In this document: one piece after another, positions 1-5,001 of the stretch | How positions within the stretch are numbered: position 1 is the stretch's first letter | Layout of the letters: every line of letters begins with the position of its first letter | DNA from: an uncultured Lachnospiraceae bacterium | GTDB lineage: Bacteria > Bacillota > Clostridia > Lachnospirales > Lachnospiraceae | Direction: 5' to 3' | Assembly: GCA_910585895.1 (NCBI GenBank) | Contig: CAJUHY010000099.1 | Coordinates: forward strand, 1 to 5,116 | Length of the DNA: 5,116 nucleotides | The notes under the pieces: model-generated | The model's input: only the letters and a program-made list of their open reading frames with translations | Databases searched by the model: none | Told to the model about the DNA's origin: nothing | Position numbers and translations under genes: made by a program

Positions 1-20
1 CTATTTATAAAAAGATAGTG

Positions 21-26
21 TATAAT
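21..26 (+). promoter_or_regulatory. Probable -10 element of the rho promoter
   Basis: A perfect TATAAT lies 90 bases upstream of the rho start codon. With a usual 17-base spacer the -35 box would fall at about -2 to 4, so it is cut by the left edge and cannot be judged. Transcription would begin near 32-34 and leave a leader of about 80 nt ahead of rho. Only one half of the promoter is visible, so this is a moderate call. Confidence 0.5.
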
Positions 27-102
27 GAACCCATTATGGAGGCACAAATTCTGTGTGTGAAGTCATTGTCTGCTCTGACATAGATTCCCAATTATGACAG
101 TT

Positions 103-110
103 AAAGGAGA
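103..110 (+). promoter_or_regulatory. rho ribosome binding site
   Basis: AAAGGAGA ends 5 bases before the rho ATG at 116, and its GGAG core leaves a gap of 6. Another ATG sits at 112-114 but in a different frame and too close to the site; only the ATG at 116 opens the Rho reading frame. Confidence 0.85.
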
Positions 111-115
111 AATGT

Positions 116-1654
116 ATGAGAGAAAAATATGAGAGTTTATCTGTAGCGGTATTAAGGGATGTGGCAAAATCCAGAGGTTTAAAGCATCTCTCCGGACTAA
201 AGAAGAGCGAGCTGGTAGAGCGTATGCTTGAAGAAGACAGGAAAGTTGCATTAAAAGGGGAAGATGCTGAGGGGAAAACAGAGGAGAAACTGGCAGGACG
301 TACGGAAGAGAAAACGGTAAAAAAGCCCGCGGCAAGGGCAGAAGAGAAGCTGACCAAGTCTGCGGTTAAAGAAGAGCGGACAACAGATAAGGAAGCAGAG
401 AGGGGAGGAGAACGGACATCAGGAAAAACAGAAGAGCGACAGGGGCAAACAGCTGAGAGGAAGCAGGAGCGCAGAACTGGCAAAATTATTACGACAGACG
501 GCATAGAGATTGATAATCCGGAGTTAGACAGCGGTATCAGTGCACATGGCATCCTTGAAGTCATGCCGGATGGATATGGATTTATCCGCTGTGAAAATTA
601 TCTGCCAGGGGAGAATGATGTATATGTTTCGCCGTCTCAAATTCGCAAATTTAGCCTGAAAACAGGCGATATCATTCATGGGAATACCAGAATTAAGACA
701 CAGCAAGAGAAGTTCAGCGCGCTTTTATATATTCGCAGCATCAATGGCTGTCATCCTTCGGAGATATTGCGTCGTCCTAATTTTGAGGATTTGACGCCGA
801 TTTTTCCCAACGAGCGAATTCGCCTTGAGACCGACCGAAGTGCAGTTGCCATGCGTATTATGGATGTGGTGTCTCCGATTGGGAAAGGACAAAGGGGGAT
901 GATTGTATCCCCGCCGAAAGCGGGAAAGACCACTTTACTGAAGCAGGTGGCGAAGGCAGTGACCAGGAATAATCCGCAGATGCATTTGATTATTCTTTTA
1001 ATTGATGAGCGTCCTGAAGAAGTGACAGATATCAAGGAGGCAATTGAGGGCAAGAATGTGGAGGTTATATATTCTACGTTTGATGAGCTTCCCGAACACC
1101 ATAAACGAGTATCTGAAATGGTGATTGAGCGAGCAAGGCGCCTGGTGGAGCATAAGAAGGATGTTACAATTCTTTTAGACAGTATCACCCGTCTGGCGCG
1201 GGCATACAATTTAATTGTCCCGCCGAGCGGAAGGACTTTATCTGGCGGTATTGACCCAGCAGCTTTACATATGCCGAAGCGTTTTTTCGGGGCTGCCAGG
1301 AATATGCGAGAGGGAGGAAGCATTACCATCCTTGCCACTGCGCTGGTTGATACCGGAAGCCGTATGGATGATGTGATATATGAAGAGTTTAAGGGGACTG
1401 GCAACATGGAATTGATTCTGGACCGCAAGTTATCTGAGCGCCGTATTTTCCCGGCAGTCGATATCACTAAGTCCGGAACAAGAAGGGAGGACCTGCTGCT
1501 GAATCGTGAGGAACAGGAAGCGGTGGAGATTATGCGTCGTGCCATCAACGGTATGCGGGCAGACGAGGCAGTGGAAAGTATTCTTAATCTTTTCGTGCGT
1601 ACCAACAATAACCGTGAGTTTTGCCAGATGATTAAAAAGACAAAACTGATATAA
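116..1654 (+). CDS. rho: Transcription termination factor Rho with a charged N-terminal insertion
   Basis: Rho is a hexameric RNA-dependent ATPase and helicase in the cytoplasm that binds nascent C-rich RNA and dislodges RNA polymerase. This protein is 512 residues against 419 in E. coli. Residues 1-42 form the Rho N-terminal helical domain. Residues 43-122 are an insertion made almost entirely of Lys, Glu, Arg, Thr, Ala and Gly. Residues about 123-200 are the cold-shock-like primary RNA-binding domain, with the RNP1-like 'DGYGFIR' at 152-158. The ATPase follows: Walker A 'PPKAGKTT' at 266-273 (Lys271), 'DERPEEV' at 297-303, Walker B and arginine motif 'LLDSITRLARAYN' at 353-365 (Asp355, Arg359), the Q-loop region near 'SGGIDPAALHMPKRFFGAARN', and 'EEFKGTGNMEL' at 423-433. 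All the recognisable catalytic and bicyclomycin-pocket motifs look intact, so it should be active. The start is fixed by the good Shine-Dalgarno site. No hairpin-plus-T terminator follows the TAA. Confidence 0.98.
   Translation: MREKYESLSVAVLRDVAKSRGLKHLSGLKKSELVERMLEEDRKVALKGEDAEGKTEEKLAGRTEEKTVKKPAARAEEKLTKSAVKEERTTDKEAERGGERTSGKTEERQGQTAERKQERRTGKIITTDGIEIDNPELDSGISAHGILEVMPDGYGFIRCENYLPGENDVYVSPSQIRKFSLKTGDIIHGNTRIKTQQEKFSALLYIRSINGCHPSEILRRPNFEDLTPIFPNERIRLETDRSAVAMRIMDVVSPIGKGQRGMIVSPPKAGKTTLLKQVAKAVTRNNPQMHLIILLIDERPEEVTDIKEAIEGKNVEVIYSTFDELPEHHKRVSEMVIERARRLVEHKKDVTILLDSITRLARAYNLIVPPSGRTLSGGIDPAALHMPKRFFGAARNMREGGSITILATALVDTGSRMDDVIYEEFKGTGNMELILDRKLSERRIFPAVDITKSGTRREDLLLNREEQEAVEIMRRAINGMRADEAVESILNLFVRTNNNREFCQMIKKTKLI
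242..481 (+). repeat. Degenerate Lys/Glu/Arg repeat region inside rho
   Basis: This stretch encodes Rho residues 43-122. Short acidic-basic units recur every 8-12 residues: TEEK at 55 and 63, AEEK at 75, KEER at 85, EAER at 93, TEER at 105 and AERK at 113. At DNA level the coding strand is strongly purine-rich, with related words such as 'aaaacagagga', 'acggaagagaaaacgg' and 'aaaaacagaagagcg', which suggests growth by slippage and duplication. The protein segment is expected to be disordered. It interrupts Rho between the N-terminal helical domain and the RNA-binding fold, where insertions of various compositions are known in other bacteria. Confidence 0.7.
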
Positions 1655-1669
1655 AAATTCAAAAATTGC

Positions 1670-1698
1670 TTGCATATATAGAAAATATATGCTACAAT
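1670..1698 (+). promoter_or_regulatory. Probable rpmE promoter
   Basis: TTGCAT (1670-1675) and TACAAT (1693-1698) are separated by exactly 17 bases, and TG at 1690-1691 gives an extended -10. The -35 box matches the sigma-A consensus at only 3 of 6 positions, which the extended -10 could offset; TTGCTT at 1666-1671 is an alternative with too long a spacer (21). Transcription should start near 1704-1706. The promoter sits just after the rho stop codon, which implies that rpmE can be expressed independently of rho. Confidence 0.65.
1672..1692. promoter_or_regulatory. Inverted repeat filling the rpmE promoter spacer
   Basis: GCATATAT (1672-1679) and ATATATGC (1685-1692) are perfect inverted copies around the 5-base centre AGAAA. 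The left arm overlaps the -35 box and the right arm ends at the base before the -10 hexamer. The position fits a repressor operator. It has no T-run after it, so it is a poor candidate for a rho terminator. The arms are mostly alternating A/T, so chance is a real possibility. Confidence 0.4.
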
Positions 1699-1701
1699 GA
1701 T

Positions 1702-1745
1702 AAAGCTGTTGCGTAGGCAATTGCACGAACAGGAGAATCAGCTTT
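1702..1745 (+). promoter_or_regulatory. Structured rpmE leader RNA with two alternative stems
   Basis: AAAGCTG (1702-1708) can pair with CAGCTTT (1739-1745), giving a perfect 7-bp outer stem. An inner hairpin pairs CTGTT (1706-1710) and CGT (1712-1714) with ACG (1725-1727) and AACAG (1728-1732), with G1711 bulged. The two stems compete for 1706-1708, so the leader can form exclusive folds. Autogenous leader RNAs for L31 are known in several bacterial groups; I cannot confirm that this one belongs to a described family. Confidence 0.4.
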
Positions 1746-1778
1746 TAGATTTAAAATAGAGAGTGAAGAGGTGAAAAC

Positions 1779-1985
1779 ATGAAAGAAGGAATCCATCCAG
1801 CATATCATCAGGCAACCGTAACATGCAACTGTGGAAATACGTTTGTGACAGGTTCTACCAAAGAAGATATCCACGTTGAAATCTGTTCCAAATGCCATCC
1901 ATTCTATACTGGACAGCAGAAGGCTGCTCAAGCGCGTGGACGTATCGACAAGTTCAATCGTAAGTATGGCATGAACAACCAGTAA
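1779..1985 (+). CDS. rpmE: 50S ribosomal protein L31, zinc-binding type
   Basis: L31 is a small protein of the large ribosomal subunit that helps bridge the 50S and 30S subunits. The 68-residue length is normal for the family. The opening 'MKEGIHPAYHQATVTCNCG' is typical. Cys16 and Cys18 (CxC) together with Cys36 and Cys39 (CxxC) are the four zinc ligands of the zinc-containing (C+) form, so this is not the zinc-free paralogue made under zinc starvation in some bacteria. The C-terminal part is basic, with 'RGRIDKFNRKYG' near residues 53-64. The ATG is preceded by AAGAGGTGA (1766-1774) with suitable spacing. It has its own promoter and leader and is followed by a strong intrinsic terminator, so it is probably expressed mainly as a single gene. 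Confidence 0.97.
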   Translation: MKEGIHPAYHQATVTCNCGNTFVTGSTKEDIHVEICSKCHPFYTGQQKAAQARGRIDKFNRKYGMNNQ

Positions 1986-2008
1986 TGTTATAGTTCAAGT
2001 GAACCGAA

Positions 2009-2044
2009 AGAGGATGTCTTTTTATTTGGACATCCTCTCTTTTT
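2009..2044 (+). terminator. Intrinsic terminator after rpmE
   Basis: AGAGGATGTC (2009-2018) pairs perfectly with GACATCCTCT (2029-2038) to give a 10-bp stem with a 10-base T-rich loop, followed by TCTTTTT ending at 2044. It starts 23 bases after the rpmE stop codon. It should separate rpmE from the downstream membrane-protein operon, although read-through could still feed that operon. Confidence 0.92.
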
Positions 2045-2111
2045 CCTATATAGGGGATTTTATTCCAGCGAGCAATGAGCTGGCAGAGTGTTTAGGATAT
2101 GGGCGTGTTCA

Positions 2112-2117
2112 TATAAA
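2112..2117 (+). promoter_or_regulatory. Weak candidate -10 for the DUF1385-prmC-prfA operon
   Basis: TATAAA matches the sigma-A -10 consensus at 5 of 6 positions and lies 34 bases before the ATG at 2152. The hexamer 17 bases upstream (TGTTTA, 2089-2094) is a poor -35. A promoter is expected somewhere in 2045-2151 because a strong terminator precedes this gap, and this is the best site I can find. TAATAT at 2121-2126 is a weaker alternative. Confidence 0.25.
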
Positions 2118-2138
2118 TCTTAATATAGAACGTTTGGG

Positions 2139-2144
2139 AAGGAG
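2139..2144 (+). promoter_or_regulatory. Ribosome binding site that fixes the DUF1385 start
   Basis: AAGGAG lies 7 bases before the ATG at 2152. The frame stays open upstream to a GTG at 1999, but that would begin translation before the terminator hairpin, and the extra 51 residues look non-coding. This site and the family-typical N-terminus 'MAYSGIGGQAVIEGVMM' decide for 2152. Confidence 0.88.
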
Positions 2145-2151
2145 TGGGAAA

Positions 2152-3072
2152 ATGGCTTATTCTGGAATTGGCGGACAGGCTGTCATAGAAGGCGTGATGA
2201 TGAAGCACAAAGATACATACGCAGTGGCAGTGCGTAAGCCGGACCATGAAATCGTAGTTGAGAAGAAGACGTATCAGGGTATCTGCAAAAACGAGACGTT
2301 AAAGAATCTGATGTTTGTGCGGGGCATCATTAGCTTTGTGGAATCTATGGTATTGGGACTGTCGACGTTAACGTTTTCGGCTTCTTTTTTTGAGGAGGAG
2401 GACAAAGGGGGACATACAAAGGCGAAGAGCGAGAAGAAGGAGAAAGCAGAGATGGGATTCACGATTGTCCTGTCGCTGCTGTTTGCGGTAGCCATTTTTA
2501 TGGCGCTGCCTTTTTACGTGTCTTTGTTTTTCCAGAAATATATTCCCTCTGAGACATTGGTGATACTGATAGAGGGACTTTTGCGCCTGTTTATCTTTTT
2601 TGCTTATATCCTGCTGATTTCCAGAATGGAAGATATCAGGCGGGTATTCATGTACCATGGTGCAGAACATAAATGTATTAATTGCATTGAACACGGGATG
2701 GATTTGACTGTGGAGAATGTAAAGGCCAGTTCTAAGGAACATAAGCGGTGTGGGACTAGTTTCTTGTTTTTTGTGGTAATTATTACCATAATAGCGACTA
2801 TGTTTATCCGCGTAGATTCCAGGATTCTCAGACTTGTCCTGCGGCTTGCCATCATACCTCTGGTGGCAGGGGTTTCTTATGAATTTATCCGTCTTGCCGG
2901 AAGAAGCGACAATTCAATTATAAACATGCTCAGCAGACCAGGATTATGGATGCAGAGGCTGACGACCAAAGAGCCGGACGAGGAGATGATTGAAGTGGGG
3001 ATTGCTTCTGTGGAGGCAGTGTTTGACTGGAAAAGTTATGTGGAAACTGTAAGGGAGAAGGAGATGACATGA
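2152..3072 (+). CDS. DUF1385 (YqhQ-like) integral membrane protein
   Basis: This is a 306-residue member of the DUF1385 family, which includes Bacillus YqhQ; I know of no firmly established biochemical role. The N-terminal segment carries the family signature 'GGQAVIEGVMM' (7-17). A mildly hydrophobic stretch follows at about 53-78, then a charged Lys/Glu loop at 80-100. Four probable membrane helices lie near 103-127, 133-157, 202-219 and 227-246. Between the second and third is 'MYHGAEHKCINCIEHG' (167-182) and then 'HKRCGT' (197-202), a His/Glu/Cys cluster that could bind a metal. The C-terminal tail, including 'SRPGLWMQRLTTKEP' (261-275) and an acidic stretch, should be cytosolic or peripheral. 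The stop codon overlaps the prmC start in ATGA, so the two are translationally linked. In Clostridia this family often sits beside prmC and prfA. The family call is firm; the function is open. Confidence 0.92.
   Translation: MAYSGIGGQAVIEGVMMKHKDTYAVAVRKPDHEIVVEKKTYQGICKNETLKNLMFVRGIISFVESMVLGLSTLTFSASFFEEEDKGGHTKAKSEKKEKAEMGFTIVLSLLFAVAIFMALPFYVSLFFQKYIPSETLVILIEGLLRLFIFFAYILLISRMEDIRRVFMYHGAEHKCINCIEHGMDLTVENVKASSKEHKRCGTSFLFFVVIITIIATMFIRVDSRILRLVLRLAIIPLVAGVSYEFIRLAGRSDNSIINMLSRPGLWMQRLTTKEPDEEMIEVGIASVEAVFDWKSYVETVREKEMT
3058..3072 (+). promoter_or_regulatory. prmC ribosome binding site and ATGA stop-start overlap
   Basis: AAGGAG (3058-3063) lies inside the last codons of the membrane-protein gene, 5 bases before the prmC ATG at 3069. 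The ATG shares bases with the upstream TGA (3070-3072), a standard arrangement for translational coupling. A nearby ATG at 3064 is in the upstream gene's frame and stops after one more codon. Confidence 0.88.
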
Positions 3073-3905
3073 CATTTGAAAGCGCCTTGGAGTATGGAAA
3101 AGAAGTTTTGCGAAGTGCAGATGTGTTGGACTATGAACTTGATGCGTGGTATCTGATGGAATATGTCTGTAAAATTGATAAAAGCCGATATTATGTCCAT
3201 AATAACGATGAAATGGAAAATGGGAAATTTTTGGAATATGAGCTTTTGCTGAAAAAGCGGGCAGAGCGGGTGCCGTTACAATATATTACCGGGAATCAGG
3301 AATTTATGGGACTGCAGTTTAAGGTGAACTCGCATGTGCTGATTCCTCGTCAGGATACGGAGACTTTGGTGGAAGAGGCGATTAAAATGCTGAATCCAGG
3401 CATGGAAGTTTTGGACCTCTGTACAGGTTCCGGCTGCGTGATTATCAGCCTTTTAAAACAGAAACAGCTGGTGGGTACGGCCAGCGATATTTCCAAACAG
3501 GCGCTGCTGATTGCCAAGGAAAATGCCAGAAATAACCGGGTGGAGCTTCAGCTGGTGCGCAGCGATTTGTTTCAGAACATTAGCGGTCGTTATGATATGA
3601 TTATTTCCAACCCGCCTTATATTCCGACAGGAACCATTCCAACACTGATGCCGGAAGTGAAGAATTTTGAACCGGTGGAGGCTTTGGACGGCGGTGAGGA
3701 TGGATTGGATTTTTACCGGCAGATTGTAAAAAAGAGTGGGCAGTTTTTGAAGTCTAACGGTTATCTCTGTCTGGAGATTGGACATGACCAGGGAGGCAGG
3801 GTGGCGTTCCTCATGGAAGAAAATGGTTACCGCAACGTGAAAGTTATAAAAGACCTCGCCGGAAATGCCAGAGTAGTCTGCGGCAACCTGCCGTCGTTGA
3901 AATAG
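3069..3905 (+). CDS. prmC: Release factor glutamine methyltransferase PrmC
   Basis: PrmC transfers a methyl group from S-adenosylmethionine to the amide nitrogen of the glutamine in the GGQ motif of RF1 and RF2, which speeds peptide release. The 278-residue length is normal. An N-terminal helical substrate-binding domain covers about 1-85 and contains 'PLQYITGNQEF' (69-79). 'LIPRQDTE' (91-98) is the linker motif, usually PRPDTE, with Gln in place of the second Pro. The Rossmann-like methyltransferase domain has the SAM-binding motif 'VLDLCTGSGC' (114-123), an acidic residue at Asp140, the amide-binding 'NPPY' (181-184), 'ALDGGEDGLDFYR' (205-217) and 'LEIGHDQG' (235-242). All key motifs are present, so it should be active. 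It overlaps the upstream gene by 4 bases, and its substrate gene prfA begins 14 bases downstream. It ends with UAG, the stop read only by RF1. Confidence 0.97.
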   Translation: MTFESALEYGKEVLRSADVLDYELDAWYLMEYVCKIDKSRYYVHNNDEMENGKFLEYELLLKKRAERVPLQYITGNQEFMGLQFKVNSHVLIPRQDTETLVEEAIKMLNPGMEVLDLCTGSGCVIISLLKQKQLVGTASDISKQALLIAKENARNNRVELQLVRSDLFQNISGRYDMIISNPPYIPTGTIPTLMPEVKNFEPVEALDGGEDGLDFYRQIVKKSGQFLKSNGYLCLEIGHDQGGRVAFLMEENGYRNVKVIKDLAGNARVVCGNLPSLK

Positions 3906-3919
3906 AAAGGAAGAGAGTA

Positions 3920-4996
3920 ATGTTTGATAAGTTAGAAGATATCCTTTTACGTTTTGAAGAAATCATGAATCAGCTCAGTGAGCCGGATGTAGCGAATGAT
4001 ACGAACCGTTTCCGCAAACTGATGAAGGAACAGAGTGACCTTGCGCCCATTGTGGAGTCTTATAAGGAATATAAGCAGGCAAATCAGAATATAGAAGATT
4101 CCCTTGCCATACTCGAGGAGGAGAATGATGAGGAGATGCGTGAGCTTGCCAAGGAAGAATTGAATGAGTCCCGGCAGAAAGTGGACGCACTGGAGAAGGA
4201 GTTGAAGATACTTCTGCTGCCCAAGGACCCCAATGATGATAAGAATGTCATTGTGGAAATCCGCGCAGGCGCTGGCGGGGATGAGGCCGCATTGTTTGCA
4301 GCAGAAATTTACCGCATGTATGTGCATTTTGCCGAGAGCCATAACTGGAAGGTAGAGACGATGGAATGTGAAGAAATTGGTATTGGCGGCATGAAGAATG
4401 TTACTTTTATGATTACCGGGCAAGGTTCATATTCCGTGATGAAATATGAATCCGGAGTACACAGAGTGCAGCGTGTGCCGGAGACTGAATCCGGTGGTCG
4501 TATCCATACCTCCACAATTACTGTTGCGGTGATGCCGGAGGCGGAGGATGTAGATGTTGTAATTGACGAAAAAGATATCCGTATTGACGTGATGCGCGCT
4601 TCAGGAAATGGTGGACAGTGTGTCAATACTACGGACTCTGCAGTTCGTCTGACCCATTATCCCACAGGGATTGTCATATACAGCCAGACGGAGAAATCCC
4701 AGCTGCAGAATAAGGAAAAAGCTTTTGCGTTGCTTCGTGCCAAGTTATATGATATGGAATGCCAGAAACAGCATGATGCGGAAGCTGAGGCCAGGAGGAG
4801 TCAGATTGGCACAGGAGACCGTTCTGAGAAAATTCGCACCTATAATTTCCCTCAGGGACGCGTCACAGACCACCGCATCAACCTGACTTTATATAAGCTT
4901 GATAAGGTGATGAACGGCGATATTCAGGAAATCGTCGATGCCTGTATTGCAGCCGACCAGGCAGCGAAGCTGGCGAATATGGGTGAAAGCGCCTGA
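3920..4996 (+). CDS. prfA: Peptide chain release factor 1 (RF1)
   Basis: RF1 recognises UAA and UAG in the ribosomal A site and triggers release of the finished peptide. The protein is 358 residues, the usual size. Residues 1-100 are the helical N-terminal domain, rich in Glu and Lys. 'RAGAGGDEAALFA' (115-127) is the conserved domain-2 segment. The stop-codon reading tripeptide is 'PET' (187-189), within 'RVPETESGGRIHTST'; this is the PxT type of RF1 and not the SPF of RF2. The catalytic loop 'SGNGGQCVNTTDSAVR' (228-243) places the methyl-accepting glutamine at 233, followed by Cys where E. coli has His. 'SQIGTGDRSEKIRTYNFPQG' (294-313) is also typical. The start at 3920 is supported by AAAGGAAG (3906-3913). 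It is the likely substrate of the adjacent PrmC. Its own stop is UGA, which RF1 does not read. Confidence 0.98.
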   Translation: MFDKLEDILLRFEEIMNQLSEPDVANDTNRFRKLMKEQSDLAPIVESYKEYKQANQNIEDSLAILEEENDEEMRELAKEELNESRQKVDALEKELKILLLPKDPNDDKNVIVEIRAGAGGDEAALFAAEIYRMYVHFAESHNWKVETMECEEIGIGGMKNVTFMITGQGSYSVMKYESGVHRVQRVPETESGGRIHTSTITVAVMPEAEDVDVVIDEKDIRIDVMRASGNGGQCVNTTDSAVRLTHYPTGIVIYSQTEKSQLQNKEKAFALLRAKLYDMECQKQHDAEAEARRSQIGTGDRSEKIRTYNFPQGRVTDHRINLTLYKLDKVMNGDIQEIVDACIAADQAAKLANMGESA

Positions 4997-5001
4997 GAGT
5001 T

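Noticed and set aside
3..83. Open frame from the left edge ending in TAG at 81, possibly the tail of an upstream gene
   Set aside because: The 26 residues match nothing I recognise, and the frame overlaps a perfect -10 box; too short to support.
25..97. Tiny leader frames before rho (ATG 25-60, ATG 36-83, GTG 53-97)
   Set aside because: The two ATG frames lack a suitably placed ribosome binding site, and one starts inside the -10 box. The GTG frame has a GGAGG at 38-42, but 10 bases away and with no other support.
34..564. Ser/Pro-rich 176-residue minus-strand frame over the start of rho
   Set aside because: It reflects the polypurine coding strand of the Rho insertion, which gives few stops and many Ser and Phe codons on the opposite strand.
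751..1662. 303-residue open frame on the minus strand opposite rho
   Set aside because: It is the mirror of the rho coding sequence, has no recognisable domain, and rho itself is certain here.
1993..2004. Short hairpin GTTC-AAGT-GAAC just before the rpmE terminator
   Set aside because: A four-base stem that adds nothing clear to the adjacent strong terminator.
2065..2083. Small hairpin CCAGC / GCTGG in the gap before the DUF1385 gene
   Set aside because: Only 5 bp with a 9-base loop and no T-run; compatible with chance.
1999..2151. 51-residue N-terminal extension of the DUF1385 protein from a GTG at 1999
   Set aside because: It would run through the rpmE terminator hairpin, lacks a ribosome binding site, and the family N-terminus and a good AAGGAG site support 2152.
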